From Pandoraea norimbergensis (lineage in GTDB: Bacteria > Pseudomonadota > Gammaproteobacteria > Burkholderiales > Burkholderiaceae): a stretch of 64,000 nucleotides of DNA. How positions within the stretch are numbered: the stretch's first letter is position 1; every line of letters begins with the position of its first letter. This document shows positions 8,743-17,171 of this stretch, one piece after another. The stretch spans positions 620,001-684,000 of the forward strand of contig NZ_CP013480.3 in assembly GCF_001465545.3 (NCBI RefSeq), read 5' to 3'. The notes under the pieces are model-generated. The model worked only from the letters and a program-made list of their open reading frames with translations, made no database searches and was not told the DNA's origin. Made by a program: the position numbers and the translations under genes.

Positions 8743-10344
8743 TCAGACCGAGGCCGGACGGTCGCGGCCAATGGCCCCGGCCGCACCGTCTTCCGTCTCG
8801 AAGTGGTAGCGGCCGGTATGCAGCGACGACGGGCCGAGCTTGACGTACTTCACCATCAGGAACATCTCGATGATGAGCAACGCGGTGTAGAAGAGGATGA
8901 AGCCCGCGAGGCTCAGATACAGATCGCCCGCCGAGAGCGACGACGTCGAGAGATGGGTCGGCAGAATGCCGGCGATGGTCCACGGCTGACGGCCCATTTC
9001 AGCAACGATCCAGCCGAATTCAGCAGCCAGCCACGGCAGCGGAATCGCCCACACCGTCCAGCGCAGGAACCAGGCCGAGCGCGGCTTGAGCAGACGGCGG
9101 CGCGCGCACAGCCAGAACGCCCACAGGAACGTGAACAGGAACAGGAAGCCCAGACCGACCATGATGCGGAACGACCAGAACACCGGCGCGACCGGCGGAA
9201 TGGTGTCGTTCGCGGCCATGTGAATCTGCTCGGGCGTGGCATCGACCACATTCGGCGTGTACTTCTTGAGCAACAGACCGTAGCCCAGATCGTCCTTGTA
9301 CTTGTCGAACTCGGCACGCACGGCCGGCGATGTGTCGCCGTTGCGCAGTTTCTCCAGAGCGGCGAAGGCGATCATGCCGCGCTTGATGTTGTCCTTGTGC
9401 TCGTCACGCAGTTGCGTGAGACCGATAACCGGCGTGTCGACCGAGCGCGTGGCAATCAGGCCCATCGCCCAAGGAATCTTCACGGCGAAGTCGGTGCGCT
9501 CTTCCTTCTGATTCGGGAACCCGAACAGCGTGAACGATGCAGGCGGCTTGGCCGTTTCCCACTCGGCTTCGATGGCGGCGAGCTTGACCTTCTGCACTTC
9601 ACCCGTGGTGTAGCCCGACTCGTCGCCGAGCACGATCACCGAGAGTGTCGACGCGAGACCGAAGCCGGCGGCGACCGCAAACGAGCGCAGTGCGAACGGC
9701 ACGTCGCGACGCTTGAGCAGATACCACGCCGAGATACCGAGCACGAACATCGCAGCAGTGACATAACCCGCAGACAGCGTATGCACGAACTTCACCTGCG
9801 CGACCGGATTGAAGATCACGTCCCAGATGCTGTTCAGCTCCATGCGCATCGTCTCGTAGTTGAAGTGCGCGCCGACCGGATTGTTCATCCAGCCGTTGGC
9901 CACGAGAATCCACAACGCGGAGAGGTTCGAGCCGAGGGCCACTGCGAAGGTGGTGGCCAAGTGGCCGATGCGAGAGAGCTTGTTCCAGCCGAAGAAGAAC
10001 AGGCCGACGAAGGTGGCTTCGAGGAAGAACGCCATCAGGCCTTCGATGGCGAGTGGCACCCCGAAGATGTCACCGACGTAGTGCGAGTAGTACGCCCAAT
10101 TGGTGCCGAACTGAAATTCGAGCGTGAGACCGGTGGTCACGCCCATGGCGAAGTTGATCAGGAAGAGCTTGCCCCAGAACTGGGTCATGTCCTTGTAGAT
10201 CTGCTTGCCGGTCATCACGTAGACCGACTCCATGATGACAAGCAGCCACGACAGACCCAGCGTGAGCGGGACGAACAGAAAGTGATACAGCGCCGTTATG
10301 GCGAACTGCAAGCGCGAGAGGTCAACGACTTCGCTACTGATCAT
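8743..10344 (-). CDS. cydA: Cytochrome d ubiquinol oxidase subunit I
   Basis: This 533-residue subunit carries hemes b558, b595 and d and the quinol site. His21 in ALYHFLFVPLTLG is the expected axial heme ligand, and the GRQPW motif is present (EMGRQPWTIAGILPT). The length and the extended region between about 240 and 380 indicate the long Q-loop type of CydA, as in Escherichia coli. The ATG at 10344 is chosen because AAGGTG stands 8 bases upstream and MISSEVVDLSRLQFA matches the family start; a GTG at 10353 is the alternative. The start overlaps the end of cydP by 11 bases. Confidence 0.96.
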   Translation of the reverse strand: MISSEVVDLSRLQFAITALYHFLFVPLTLGLSWLLVIMESVYVMTGKQIYKDMTQFWGKLFLINFAMGVTTGLTLEFQFGTNWAYYSHYVGDIFGVPLAIEGLMAFFLEATFVGLFFFGWNKLSRIGHLATTFAVALGSNLSALWILVANGWMNNPVGAHFNYETMRMELNSIWDVIFNPVAQVKFVHTLSAGYVTAAMFVLGISAWYLLKRRDVPFALRSFAVAAGFGLASTLSVIVLGDESGYTTGEVQKVKLAAIEAEWETAKPPASFTLFGFPNQKEERTDFAVKIPWAMGLIATRSVDTPVIGLTQLRDEHKDNIKRGMIAFAALEKLRNGDTSPAVRAEFDKYKDDLGYGLLLKKYTPNVVDATPEQIHMAANDTIPPVAPVFWSFRIMVGLGFLFLFTFLWAFWLCARRRLLKPRSAWFLRWTVWAIPLPWLAAEFGWIVAEMGRQPWTIAGILPTHLSTSSLSAGDLYLSLAGFILFYTALLIIEMFLMVKYVKLGPSSLHTGRYHFETEDGAAGAIGRDRPASV

Positions 10345-10645
10345 GGCGGACACCTTGACTTGGGGTGGGGGATGGCGTTTCTGCGGCGGGCGGCCCGATC
10401 AGGGCGCGGGCCACGACGTCCGGCGGCAAGTACATGTGCTTGGCCATCGGGGCGTCGAAGAACGCGTTTTTCAGTATGAAAAGGAGTACTACCTTGATCG
10501 CGAGAACGATCAGGATTTCGAGCATGAAACGGGAAGGGCGGGTACGCCAGCGCCTGATCAGCCAGGTGACGAGGGCGGAATGCGCCACCGCCGAAGACGT
10601 GGCCGTGGCGGGAGGCTTCGGACTGCTAGGAGAGTGGGTGTCCAT
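10334..10645 (-). CDS. cydP: Cytochrome oxidase putative small subunit CydP
   Basis: This 103-residue protein has a Pro/Ser/Ala-rich N-terminal region, a short basic patch (RRWRTRPSR) and one membrane helix (MLEILIVLAIKVVLLFIL), then NAFFDAPMAKHMYLPPD. That helix-plus-tail arrangement in front of cydA is typical of CydP proteins. Its exact role is not established; it is thought to be an accessory subunit of bd oxidase. The ATG at 10645 has AGGAG about 10 bases upstream; longer in-frame versions exist. It is translationally coupled to cydA through an 11-base overlap. Confidence 0.85.
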   Translation of the reverse strand: MDTHSPSSPKPPATATSSAVAHSALVTWLIRRWRTRPSRFMLEILIVLAIKVVLLFILKNAFFDAPMAKHMYLPPDVVARALIGPPAAETPSPTPSQGVRHDQ

Positions 10646-10703
10646 CCGTGACGGCTCCTGGCGTCGAAAGTCGTGTGTTGGAAACAGCGTCGACTTCCGA
10701 GGC

Positions 10704-10731
10704 ATTGTGCCTTATCGCTTAAAAATGTCAA
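10704..10731 (-). promoter_or_regulatory. Probable sigma-70 promoter of the cydPABX operon
   Basis: On the minus strand, TTGACA (10731-10726) and CACAAT (10709-10704) are separated by 16 bases, about 60 bases before the cydP start. The -35 is a perfect match and the -10 matches four of six. No FNR-type TTGAT-N4-ATCAA site is apparent beside it. Confidence 0.55.
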
Positions 10732-10978
10732 ACCGCGGCGGATGGGGGCGGATGACACGCAGATGACGCTGGTTCGATGCGGATCTTCTGCCTCGGCGGG
10801 CAGTCGATGAGAAGCGGGTTCGAGACAAGGGTCCGGCGCGTCGGGCAGCCCCCCGGGCCGTCCTTCGCACGTAGCATGGCCACGTACGAAGCGATTCTAT
10901 CGACCGGTCTGCCGGTAGACCTTGCGATGCATCAAGTCCTAAGCAATTGGTCTGCGAACTTTGCCCGGCGCCAGAAAG
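10732..10978. other. Intergenic stretch without a visible gene
   Basis: This is part of the 448-base gap between cydP and the end of rpoH. Apart from the cyd promoter at one end and the rpoH terminator at the other, I see no convincing gene, RNA or repeat. Short reading frames here lack ribosome binding sites and family resemblance. Confidence 0.6.
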
Positions 10979-10980
10979 CA

Positions 10981-11009
10981 AAAAGCCCCGCGAATCATCG
11001 CGGGGCTTT
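10981..11009 (-). terminator. Terminator of rpoH
   Basis: Read on the minus strand, AAAGCCCCGCGA pairs with TCGCGGGGCTTT around a short loop and is followed by further T. It lies about 85 bases after the rpoH stop. Confidence 0.85.
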
Positions 11010-11093
11010 GCTGTGTTCAGGCGACGCCGTGGGGCGTCGCTGTGACATCGTGTCGCACGTCCTGACGTAGACGCGCGCCGATGTCAGCCGGGA

Positions 11094-12032
11094 TTACGCA
11101 AACGCTTGCAGCGCACCCTTCATCTTCTTCATTGCCGCGGCCTCGATCTGGCGGATGCGCTCGGCGGAGACGCCGAATTCGTCAGCCAGTTCGTGCAGCG
11201 TGGCGCCGCCACTGCCGTCGTCTTCCACCGACAGCCAGCGGGCTTCGATGATACGGCGGCTGCGCGGGTCCAGACGGCCAAGCGCCGTTTGCAGACCGTC
11301 GCTTTGCAGATGGTCGCGTTCGCGGGCAGCGATCACGGCCGTCGGCTCTTGATGCGAGTCGGCAAGGTAGGCGATCGGGGCGAAGCTGGCGCTGTCGCTG
11401 TCGTCGCTGTGGCCTTCGAGGGCGATATCGCCGCCGGACATGCGCGTTTCCATCTCGATGACGTCTTCGCGCTTCACATTCAGATCGCGGGCGACCTGAT
11501 CGATTTCGTCCGGCGTGAACGCTTGCAGGCCTTGCTTCTGGCTACGCAGGTTGAAGAACAGCTTGCGTTGTGCCTTGGTCGTCGCGACCTTCACGGTGCG
11601 CCAGTTCTTCAGGACGTACTCGTGAATCTCGGCCTTGATCCAGTGCATGGCATACGACACGAGTCGCACGCCCTGCGTGGGGTCGAAGCGCTTCACGGCC
11701 TTCATCAGACCGATATTGCCTTCCTGAATCAGGTCGGCATGCGGCAGCCCGTAGCCGAGGTAGTTACGTGCGATCGAAACCACCAGTCGCAGGTGCGAAA
11801 GCACGAGCTGGCGGGCGGCCTCGAGATCGTCGTTGTCGCGCAGACGCTTGGCGAGCGACTGCTCTTCCTCGGCGGTCAGCAGCGGAATACGGTGAACAGC
11901 CTGAATATAGCTGTCGATGTTGCCCAGACTGCCCGGCAGCATCAATGCCGACGGGGCAATAGCAAGGGCACGAGAATTCGGCGCCGTGCCGGTGGCCGGC
12001 GTCGTCGGATGCAAAGTGGCGGCAGTACTCAA
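11094..12032 (-). CDS. rpoH: RNA polymerase heat-shock sigma factor RpoH (sigma-32)
   Basis: This 312-residue sigma factor directs transcription of heat-shock chaperones and proteases. Region 2 is clear (ARQLVLSHLRLVVSIARNYL, then LPHADLIQEGNIGLMKAVKRFD and VRLVSYAMHWIKAEIHEYVL). The RpoH-box region (QRKLFFNLR) follows region 2.4, and the C-terminal region 4 helix-turn-helix is HELADEFGVSAERIRQIEAAAMKKMK. A TTG start at 12032 is used, with AGGAGT 9 bases upstream; no better ATG fits the family N terminus. A perfect CIRCE operator overlaps its promoter, so HrcA repression is expected. Confidence 0.96.
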   Translation of the reverse strand: MSTAATLHPTTPATGTAPNSRALAIAPSALMLPGSLGNIDSYIQAVHRIPLLTAEEEQSLAKRLRDNDDLEAARQLVLSHLRLVVSIARNYLGYGLPHADLIQEGNIGLMKAVKRFDPTQGVRLVSYAMHWIKAEIHEYVLKNWRTVKVATTKAQRKLFFNLRSQKQGLQAFTPDEIDQVARDLNVKREDVIEMETRMSGGDIALEGHSDDSDSASFAPIAYLADSHQEPTAVIAARERDHLQSDGLQTALGRLDPRSRRIIEARWLSVEDDGSGGATLHELADEFGVSAERIRQIEAAAMKKMKGALQAFA

Positions 12033-12064
12033 GTGGTGGACTCCTGGTTAGCCTCTGGGAAAGC

Positions 12065-12094
12065 ATTTTAGCACTCTCTCCAGACGAGTGCTAA
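12065..12094 (-). promoter_or_regulatory. rpoH promoter overlapped by a perfect CIRCE (HrcA) operator
   Basis: The inverted repeat TTAGCACTC-N9-GAGTGCTAA occupies 12068-12094 and matches the CIRCE consensus in both arms and in the 9-base spacer. On the minus strand the same sequence contains TTAGCA (12094-12089), an 18-base spacer and TAAAAT (12070-12065), a good sigma-70 type -10. HrcA bound here would block the promoter. The operator edge is 36 bases before the rpoH start codon. Confidence 0.9.
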
Positions 12095-12254
12095 AGACGT
12101 TAGAACCCTTACTGGGCGGGAAGTTTCCGAGGTCTCGGGGTTTTCCAGCAGCCCCGGGGTTCCGGGAAAAGTCACTGGCGCAAACGTGACGTGGATGGTG
12201 TAAATTGCAACCCAAGTCGCGTGTGTTCAGGTGTCGGCGAGAGGGGAGGTCAGC

Positions 12255-12638
12255 ATGGCTGGAAAGCATATCGACGCAATCCGAGAGCTCGAAGCAGCGC
12301 GGTTTTCCGCGATGGTCGAGGTCGACGTCGAAAAACTGGACTCACTTCTGGCCGAGGGCGTTCGCTACGTTCACTCGAACGGCAAATGCGAAACAAAACA
12401 GCAATTTCTGGGCGCACTGACGTCCGGCCGCCGCCGCTATCTCGACATTCAGTCGTCGGATCAGCAACTTCACCAGTTCGGCGACACCGTCGTAGTGATC
12501 GGCAAGCTCTTGGTGGAGCTGGAAACCGCCACCGGCTCGCTGGAATCGCAAATGATCTATACGGCGGTCCATGTCCGCGAGGCCGAAGCCTGGCGGCTCA
12601 TCTCGTGGCAGGCAACTCGGATGGCGTCGGCTGAATAA
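12255..12638 (+). CDS. Nuclear transport factor 2-like (SnoaL/DUF4440) protein
   Basis: This 127-residue protein has the alpha-plus-beta cone layout of NTF2-like proteins: an N-terminal helix (IRELEAARFSAMVEVDVEKLDSLL), then VRYVHSNGKCETKQQFLGAL, and antiparallel strands ending VREAEAWRLISWQATRM. Such proteins range from isomerases to small-ligand binders and the substrate here cannot be told. The ATG at 12255 has GGGAGGT close upstream; the longer GTG-led frame is less likely. It is divergent from rpoH but lies beyond the CIRCE site, and it has no operon partner. Confidence 0.75.
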   Translation: MAGKHIDAIRELEAARFSAMVEVDVEKLDSLLAEGVRYVHSNGKCETKQQFLGALTSGRRRYLDIQSSDQQLHQFGDTVVVIGKLLVELETATGSLESQMIYTAVHVREAEAWRLISWQATRMASAE

Positions 12639-12897
12639 CGGCGTGGCGGCACACCGCCAATACGTTATCGGCCCGCACCTTGTCGTTCACCCGGGCCGTC
12701 TCGGCAGCCCTCTCGATGACACGCTTCGAGCGTGTACTTCAAAGCAGAAGATTTGATGTGTTTCGGGATGAAATGTTCCGGAAATATCATATTTTTGCTG
12801 AAAAAACCTGATATCACCGAATTTCGCCCGACGACGATGGATTGCGCCCGGACGTCGCGCAACTGCCGCCTGTGCAAGCCGATTTGCGGCGGCTCAG

Positions 12898-13854
12898 TCA
12901 GCCTTTGACGCCCAGTGCCAGCCGGATCACCTCGACTTGCCGTGCGATCGGGGCTGGGATCGAGACGTCGCCGGCCAGCACAGCCTCGATCCAGCGCGCC
13001 GTTGCCTCGGCATCGGCGGTGGGCAGGGCGGGCGGTGCGCCCGAGGCACCTTCCTCGGCGGCTTGCCACGCGCGGGGTACGCCATCGGAGAAGCCGTCGA
13101 TCGCGCCCTGACGGCGGGCATCGGCGACCGGTTCGCCTTCGGTGCCGCGTGCGAGCAGCACGCCGGGCGCCGGGCTGTTGGCCGCGTCGGCGAACATTTC
13201 GCCGAGCGTTTCTTTGTATTCCGGGTGGGTGTAATTCACCAGCCGCAATGCCGGTCCGGCGAAGGGCTGAAGCAACTTCACGACCGTGTGCCCGGAATTC
13301 CGTACGCCCAGTGCGGCGCGCATTTCCAGCAAGCGTTCGAGGCCGGGCGATAGCGAGGCAATCGGTAAATATGCGACGCGGCGGGTGCGCAGCGCTGCTT
13401 CCGCCTCGGCGCCCGACTGGCAAGCCGCGTGGCCCAGCGCGGCGAAGATGGCCTGTGTCCCCACGCGATTCGCGCCGCTGTGATGCTGACCGTGGACGAG
13501 CACCGGAATGCCCTCGCGGGCGAGCAGCAAAGCCAGCAGCGGTGTGAGATTGGGCTGTTTGCGTGCGCCGTTGTAACTCGGCAGCAGCACCGGCGGCGGT
13601 GCATCGTCGGGGGCCTTGAGTGGCGTGAAGGTGGCGTGGGCGGCATCGAGCATCGCGCGCAATTCCACCGGTGTTTCGCCCTTGATACGGTACGCAATCA
13701 ACACGCCGCCAAGCTCTGCGGGCGCCACGCGATCCGCGAGAATCGCATCGAATAGCATCCGCGTTTCGTCAGCGCTCAACGGCCGTGCCCCTTTGGCCCC
13801 CCGGGCGATGGTTTTGAGCAGCGGTGCGCAGGCAAACGGAGCAGCAGTGGTCAT
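12898..13854 (-). CDS. ybiB: YbiB family (TrpD2-like) DNA-binding protein
   Basis: This 318-residue protein resembles anthranilate phosphoribosyltransferase (TrpD) in fold but belongs to the YbiB/TrpD2 branch, which binds nucleic acid rather than making tryptophan intermediates. Visible features are the N-terminal helical bundle (RPLSADETRMLFDAILADRV, GGVLIAYRIKGET), the LLPSYNGARKQPNLTPLLAL segment at the place of the TrpD phosphate loop, and VLVHGQHHSGANRVGT. E. coli YbiB is LexA-controlled; no obvious LexA box is seen here. The 259 bases downstream hold no gene that I can support. Confidence 0.85.
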   Translation of the reverse strand: MTTAAPFACAPLLKTIARGAKGARPLSADETRMLFDAILADRVAPAELGGVLIAYRIKGETPVELRAMLDAAHATFTPLKAPDDAPPPVLLPSYNGARKQPNLTPLLALLLAREGIPVLVHGQHHSGANRVGTQAIFAALGHAACQSGAEAEAALRTRRVAYLPIASLSPGLERLLEMRAALGVRNSGHTVVKLLQPFAGPALRLVNYTHPEYKETLGEMFADAANSPAPGVLLARGTEGEPVADARRQGAIDGFSDGVPRAWQAAEEGASGAPPALPTADAEATARWIEAVLAGDVSIPAPIARQVEVIRLALGVKG

Positions 13855-14140
13855 GACGCGTCAGGGGTTCGAGATATGGGGAGTCGGCGACTTCGGGCCG
13901 CACTACAGGGCACATTCGGGGCACATTCGGGGCGCAAGCAGGGAACATGCAGGGCGCAGACAGCGGCGAAGTCAGGCTTCCATCATACGCAATCAGGTGT
14001 TGCAGCGGGCAACGCTTCAAGTACCATCTCGTGTCTGTGCGGGGCGTGGCGAGTGCCATGCAACATACCGCACTCGCGACGACGTCTGTCGACCGTCCCG
14101 CCGCCTGCTTACCCGGAATATCCCGTCATTGAGGAGCGCC

Positions 14141-14788
14141 ATGTCCACGCTGTACAGCTATTTCCGCAGTTCCGCCGCGTATCGCGTGCGGATCGCACTC
14201 AATCTGAAGGGCCTCGACTACGACACCGTGCCGGTGCATCTCGTGCGCGACGGTGGCGAACAACTCAAGCCCGCGTATCGCGCGCTCAACGTCAATGCGC
14301 TGGTGCCGACGTTTGTCGATGGTGACGTGAACATTCACCAGTCGCTCGCGATTATCGAGTATCTGGAAGACATTCACCCGACGCCCGCCTTGCTGCCGGC
14401 CGACCCGGTTGCCCGGGCGCAGGTGCGTGCGCTGGCACTCGATATCGCGGCAGATATCCATCCGATCGACAATCTGCGCGTGCTGCGCTACCTGAAGCAC
14501 GACCTCGGCGTGACCGAGGAGCAGAAGAACGCGTGGTACGTGCACTGGGTGATCGAAGGACTGACGTCGCTCGAAGCGCGTCTGCAAGCGCAGCCGCAGC
14601 CCGGCAAGTTCACGTTCGGCGACACGCCTACGCTGGCCGATTGCTGCCTCGTGCCGCAGATCTACAACGCGAATCGCTTCAAGATCGACATGACGCCGTT
14701 CCCGCGTATTGCGGCCGTGAACGCACATTGCCTCACGCTCGACGCCTTCCAGCGCGCCACGCCCGAAGCGCAACCCGACGCAGAGTAA
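14141..14788 (+). CDS. maiA: Maleylacetoacetate isomerase (zeta-class glutathione transferase)
   Basis: This 215-residue enzyme isomerises maleylacetoacetate to fumarylacetoacetate with glutathione in tyrosine and phenylalanine breakdown. The N-terminal thioredoxin-like domain has the zeta-class start YSYFRSSAAYRVRIALNLKG, with the SSAAYR catalytic serine motif, and HQSLAIIEYLEDIHP for glutathione binding. The all-helical C-terminal domain follows (FTFGDTPTLADCCLVPQIYN). The ATG at 14141 has GAGGAG upstream. No other homogentisate-pathway genes are adjacent, so its substrate role here is by family only. Confidence 0.9.
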   Translation: MSTLYSYFRSSAAYRVRIALNLKGLDYDTVPVHLVRDGGEQLKPAYRALNVNALVPTFVDGDVNIHQSLAIIEYLEDIHPTPALLPADPVARAQVRALALDIAADIHPIDNLRVLRYLKHDLGVTEEQKNAWYVHWVIEGLTSLEARLQAQPQPGKFTFGDTPTLADCCLVPQIYNANRFKIDMTPFPRIAAVNAHCLTLDAFQRATPEAQPDAE

Positions 14789-14796
14789 GCGCTTCG

Positions 14797-15423
14797 ATGA
14801 TCGATCCGGCTTTCTGGCGGGGCATGGCGCTCGGCGCCAGCCTCATCATTGCGATTGGCGCGCAAAACGCATTTGTCTTGCGGCAGGGCATTCTGAAGCG
14901 TCATGTCGGCCTCGCTGTCGCGGTCTGTGCCATTTGCGATATGGCACTCATCGCGGCCGGTGTGGCGGGCATGGGCGGGCTGATTGCGGCCTATCCGCGC
15001 TTTCTGACGGCCGTCACGTGGGGCGGTGCGGCGTTTCTGTTCTGGTACGGGCTGCGCGCGTGGCGGGCGGCGTTTCGCGGCACCGGTGCCTTGCAGGCCG
15101 ACGGCAGCCGCGTGGCGACGCAGGAGATGACGTGGCAGCGCGCGTTGGTGCTGGTGCTTATGCTCTCGCTGCTTAACCCGCACGTGTATCTCGATACGGT
15201 GATTCTGCTCGGCGGCATCGGTGCGCGCGAGTCAGCACCCGGGAATGCATGGTTTGCGGCGGGGGCGATGACCGCGTCTGTGCTGTGGTTCACTACGCTC
15301 GGCTACGGTGCCCGATTGCTGGCCCCGCTGTTCTCCCGCGCGCGGGCTTGGCAGATTCTCGACGGCATCGTCGGCGTGATGATGTGGGGACTCTGCGCAG
15401 GGCTGATCGCGCAGCAGTTGTGA
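14797..15423 (+). CDS. LysE/ArgO family amino acid exporter
   Basis: This 208-residue inner-membrane exporter has the LysE/ArgO signature at the N terminus (GASLIIAIGAQNAFVLRQGI) and about six transmembrane segments. The conserved SLLNPHVYLDTVILLGGIG stretch with NPH-x-Y is typical of the ArgO/LysE branch, which exports basic amino acids. It begins 9 bases after maiA and is probably cotranscribed. No LysG/ArgP-type regulator is adjacent. Confidence 0.88.
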   Translation: MIDPAFWRGMALGASLIIAIGAQNAFVLRQGILKRHVGLAVAVCAICDMALIAAGVAGMGGLIAAYPRFLTAVTWGGAAFLFWYGLRAWRAAFRGTGALQADGSRVATQEMTWQRALVLVLMLSLLNPHVYLDTVILLGGIGARESAPGNAWFAAGAMTASVLWFTTLGYGARLLAPLFSRARAWQILDGIVGVMMWGLCAGLIAQQL

Positions 15424-15483
15424 TGAGGTGAGGCGGCGCGCTGGCGCGGCCTGATGTGTTGAGCCTTCGCTGAACGTGCGCTG

Positions 15484-15520
15484 AAAAAAACGGCCCGCTA
15501 CTCGATGAGTGCGGGCCGTT
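15484..15520 (-). terminator. Terminator of ftsY
   Basis: Read on the minus strand, AACGGCCCGC pairs with GCGGGCCGTT and is followed by seven T. It lies 24 bases beyond the ftsY stop and would also stop traffic from the LysE-type gene on the other strand, though with a weaker T tract. Confidence 0.88.
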
Positions 15521-15543
15521 GTTCTTTGGCGAGGGGGGCGGTC

Positions 15544-17004
15544 TTACCCGAGCAATGCGTCGGAGAACTCGCGCGCCGAGAACGGTTGCAGGTCTTCGAC
15601 CTTCTCGCCCACGCCGATGAAGTAGACCGGCACCGGGCGCTGGCGGGCGATGGCGGCGAGAATGCCGCCCTTGGCCGTACCGTCGAGCTTGGTGACGATG
15701 AGGCCCGTGAGTTGCAGGGCGTCGTCGAACGCCTTGACCTGCGCGAGCGCATTCTGGCCGGTGTTGGCGTCGATGACGAGCAGCACTTCGTGCGGTGCGC
15801 CGTCGGCGGCCTTGCCGAGCACGCGCTTGATCTTCTTGAGCTCTTCCATCAGATGCAACTGCGTGGGCAGGCGCCCGGCCGTGTCTGCCATCACGATGTC
15901 GATCTTGCGGGCGCGGGCGGCGCTCACGGCGTCGAACACCACGGCGGCGGGGTCGCCGCTTTCCTGTGCCACGACCGCGACGTTGTTGCGCTCGCCCCAG
16001 ATCGTCAGTTGCTCGCGCGCGGCGGCGCGGAACGTGTCGCCCGCAGCGAGCAGCACCGATTGGTCATAGCTCTGGAAGTGCTTGGCGAGCTTGCCGATGC
16101 TGGTGGTCTTGCCGGCACCGTTCACGCCGGCGATCATCACCACCAGCGGGGCTTCGCGGCCCAGCACGAGACTCTGTTCCAGCGGCGAAAGCAACTCGAC
16201 CAGCAGGTCGTGCAGCGCGCGCTTGACCTGTTCACCTTCGGTCAGACGTTCCGCCTTGACCTTCTTGCGCAACGCGTCGAGCAGGAACGTGGTGGCTTCG
16301 ACGCCCGCGTCGCTCATGAGCAGCGCGCTTTCCAGTTCCTCGAAGAGATTCTCGTCGACCTTCACGCCGACGAAGATGCCGGTGAGCCCGGCGCTGGTCT
16401 TCGACAGCCCGGCCTTCAGGCGCGTGAGCCACGAACGTTTGGCAGCGGGCGCTGCGGCGGGGGCTGCGACGATTTCGCCGATGGCCTCGCCGCTGTCGTC
16501 CTTGACGACGACGGGGGCCGGGGCCGGTGCGGTCTCGACTTCTGGTTCGAATTCCGCCTCAGGTGCCGACTCGGTTTCCGGTTCGGCTTCCTGTTCGACT
16601 TCCGGCGCGATAGTCACCGGATTGGGGACATTCGCCACAGGCGTTTCAGACAACACCGCCGTTTTTGACGCTTCGGCGTCACGGACGGGGGCGCTTTGCG
16701 GAACATTCGGCGTAGCGGCAGGCGTTGCCGGGGCCGCAGGTGCCGCCACAGGGGGCGGTGGAACGACGGGCGCTGCCGGTGCTGCGGGCGCGGTCACCGG
16801 CGCTTGAGCGGCCTGCGGCGCAGCAGGCTGGATCGGTGCCGGGGCAGCGGTCGCTGGCGCGGGCGCGGGTGCCGGTGCGGCAGACGCGGCTTCGGGGGCG
16901 GCCTTTGCGACGGCCTCATCGGACGCGTTTTCGACGGGCGATGCGGGGCTCGGCTCGGCGGATTTGTTACCGCCCGACGTGAAACGCTTGAAGAAACTGA
17001 ACAT
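15544..17004 (-). CDS. ftsY: Signal recognition particle receptor FtsY
   Basis: This 486-residue SRP receptor guides ribosome-nascent chain complexes to the translocon. Residues about 10-190 form a very long Ala/Pro/Glu-rich A domain with acidic clusters (EVEQEAEPETESAPEAEFEP). The N domain starts near KRSWLTRLKAGLSKTSAGL. The GTPase domain has the P-loop GVNGAGKTT at 293-301, the DTAGRLPTQ motif and the TKLDGTAKGG specificity motif. The start MFSFFKRF at 17004 matches family starts; the longer in-frame extension is basic and has no support. It is divergent from the M16 peptidase gene, the usual arrangement in Burkholderiales. Confidence 0.97.
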   Translation of the reverse strand: MFSFFKRFTSGGNKSAEPSPASPVENASDEAVAKAAPEAASAAPAPAPAPATAAPAPIQPAAPQAAQAPVTAPAAPAAPVVPPPPVAAPAAPATPAATPNVPQSAPVRDAEASKTAVLSETPVANVPNPVTIAPEVEQEAEPETESAPEAEFEPEVETAPAPAPVVVKDDSGEAIGEIVAAPAAAPAAKRSWLTRLKAGLSKTSAGLTGIFVGVKVDENLFEELESALLMSDAGVEATTFLLDALRKKVKAERLTEGEQVKRALHDLLVELLSPLEQSLVLGREAPLVVMIAGVNGAGKTTSIGKLAKHFQSYDQSVLLAAGDTFRAAAREQLTIWGERNNVAVVAQESGDPAAVVFDAVSAARARKIDIVMADTAGRLPTQLHLMEELKKIKRVLGKAADGAPHEVLLVIDANTGQNALAQVKAFDDALQLTGLIVTKLDGTAKGGILAAIARQRPVPVYFIGVGEKVEDLQPFSAREFSDALLG

Positions 17005-17078
17005 GGAGTGAGGAACTTGGCGTGGGGAGCGCGCTCGGAGACGTCTCTGATTTGTCGTGCCATTCGCGCCGGGCAAAA

Positions 17079-17094
17079 CGCCCTACAATGGGCG
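17079..17094 (+). promoter_or_regulatory. Possible promoter element within a small palindrome before the M16 operon
   Basis: CGCCC-TACAAT-GGGCG is a perfect 5-6-5 inverted repeat with a good -10 hexamer (TACAAT) as its centre, about 80 bases before the first M16 gene. I find no strong -35 at 16-18 bases, so this is tentative. Confidence 0.35.
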
Positions 17095-17171
17095 GTCGCG
17101 TTTCCGGCGCGGGAAATGCGACGTATTTTATCAGACGCGTCTCGACGTCCATCAAGGGCAAAAGGGAATTC

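Noticed and set aside
8803..10479. A 558-codon frame antisense to cydA
   Set aside because: cydA is certain; the antisense product is a charged low-complexity chain.
13908..13929. Two exact copies of GGGCACATTCG upstream of ybiB
   Set aside because: Only two copies, with no dyad or promoter relation; likely a chance duplication.
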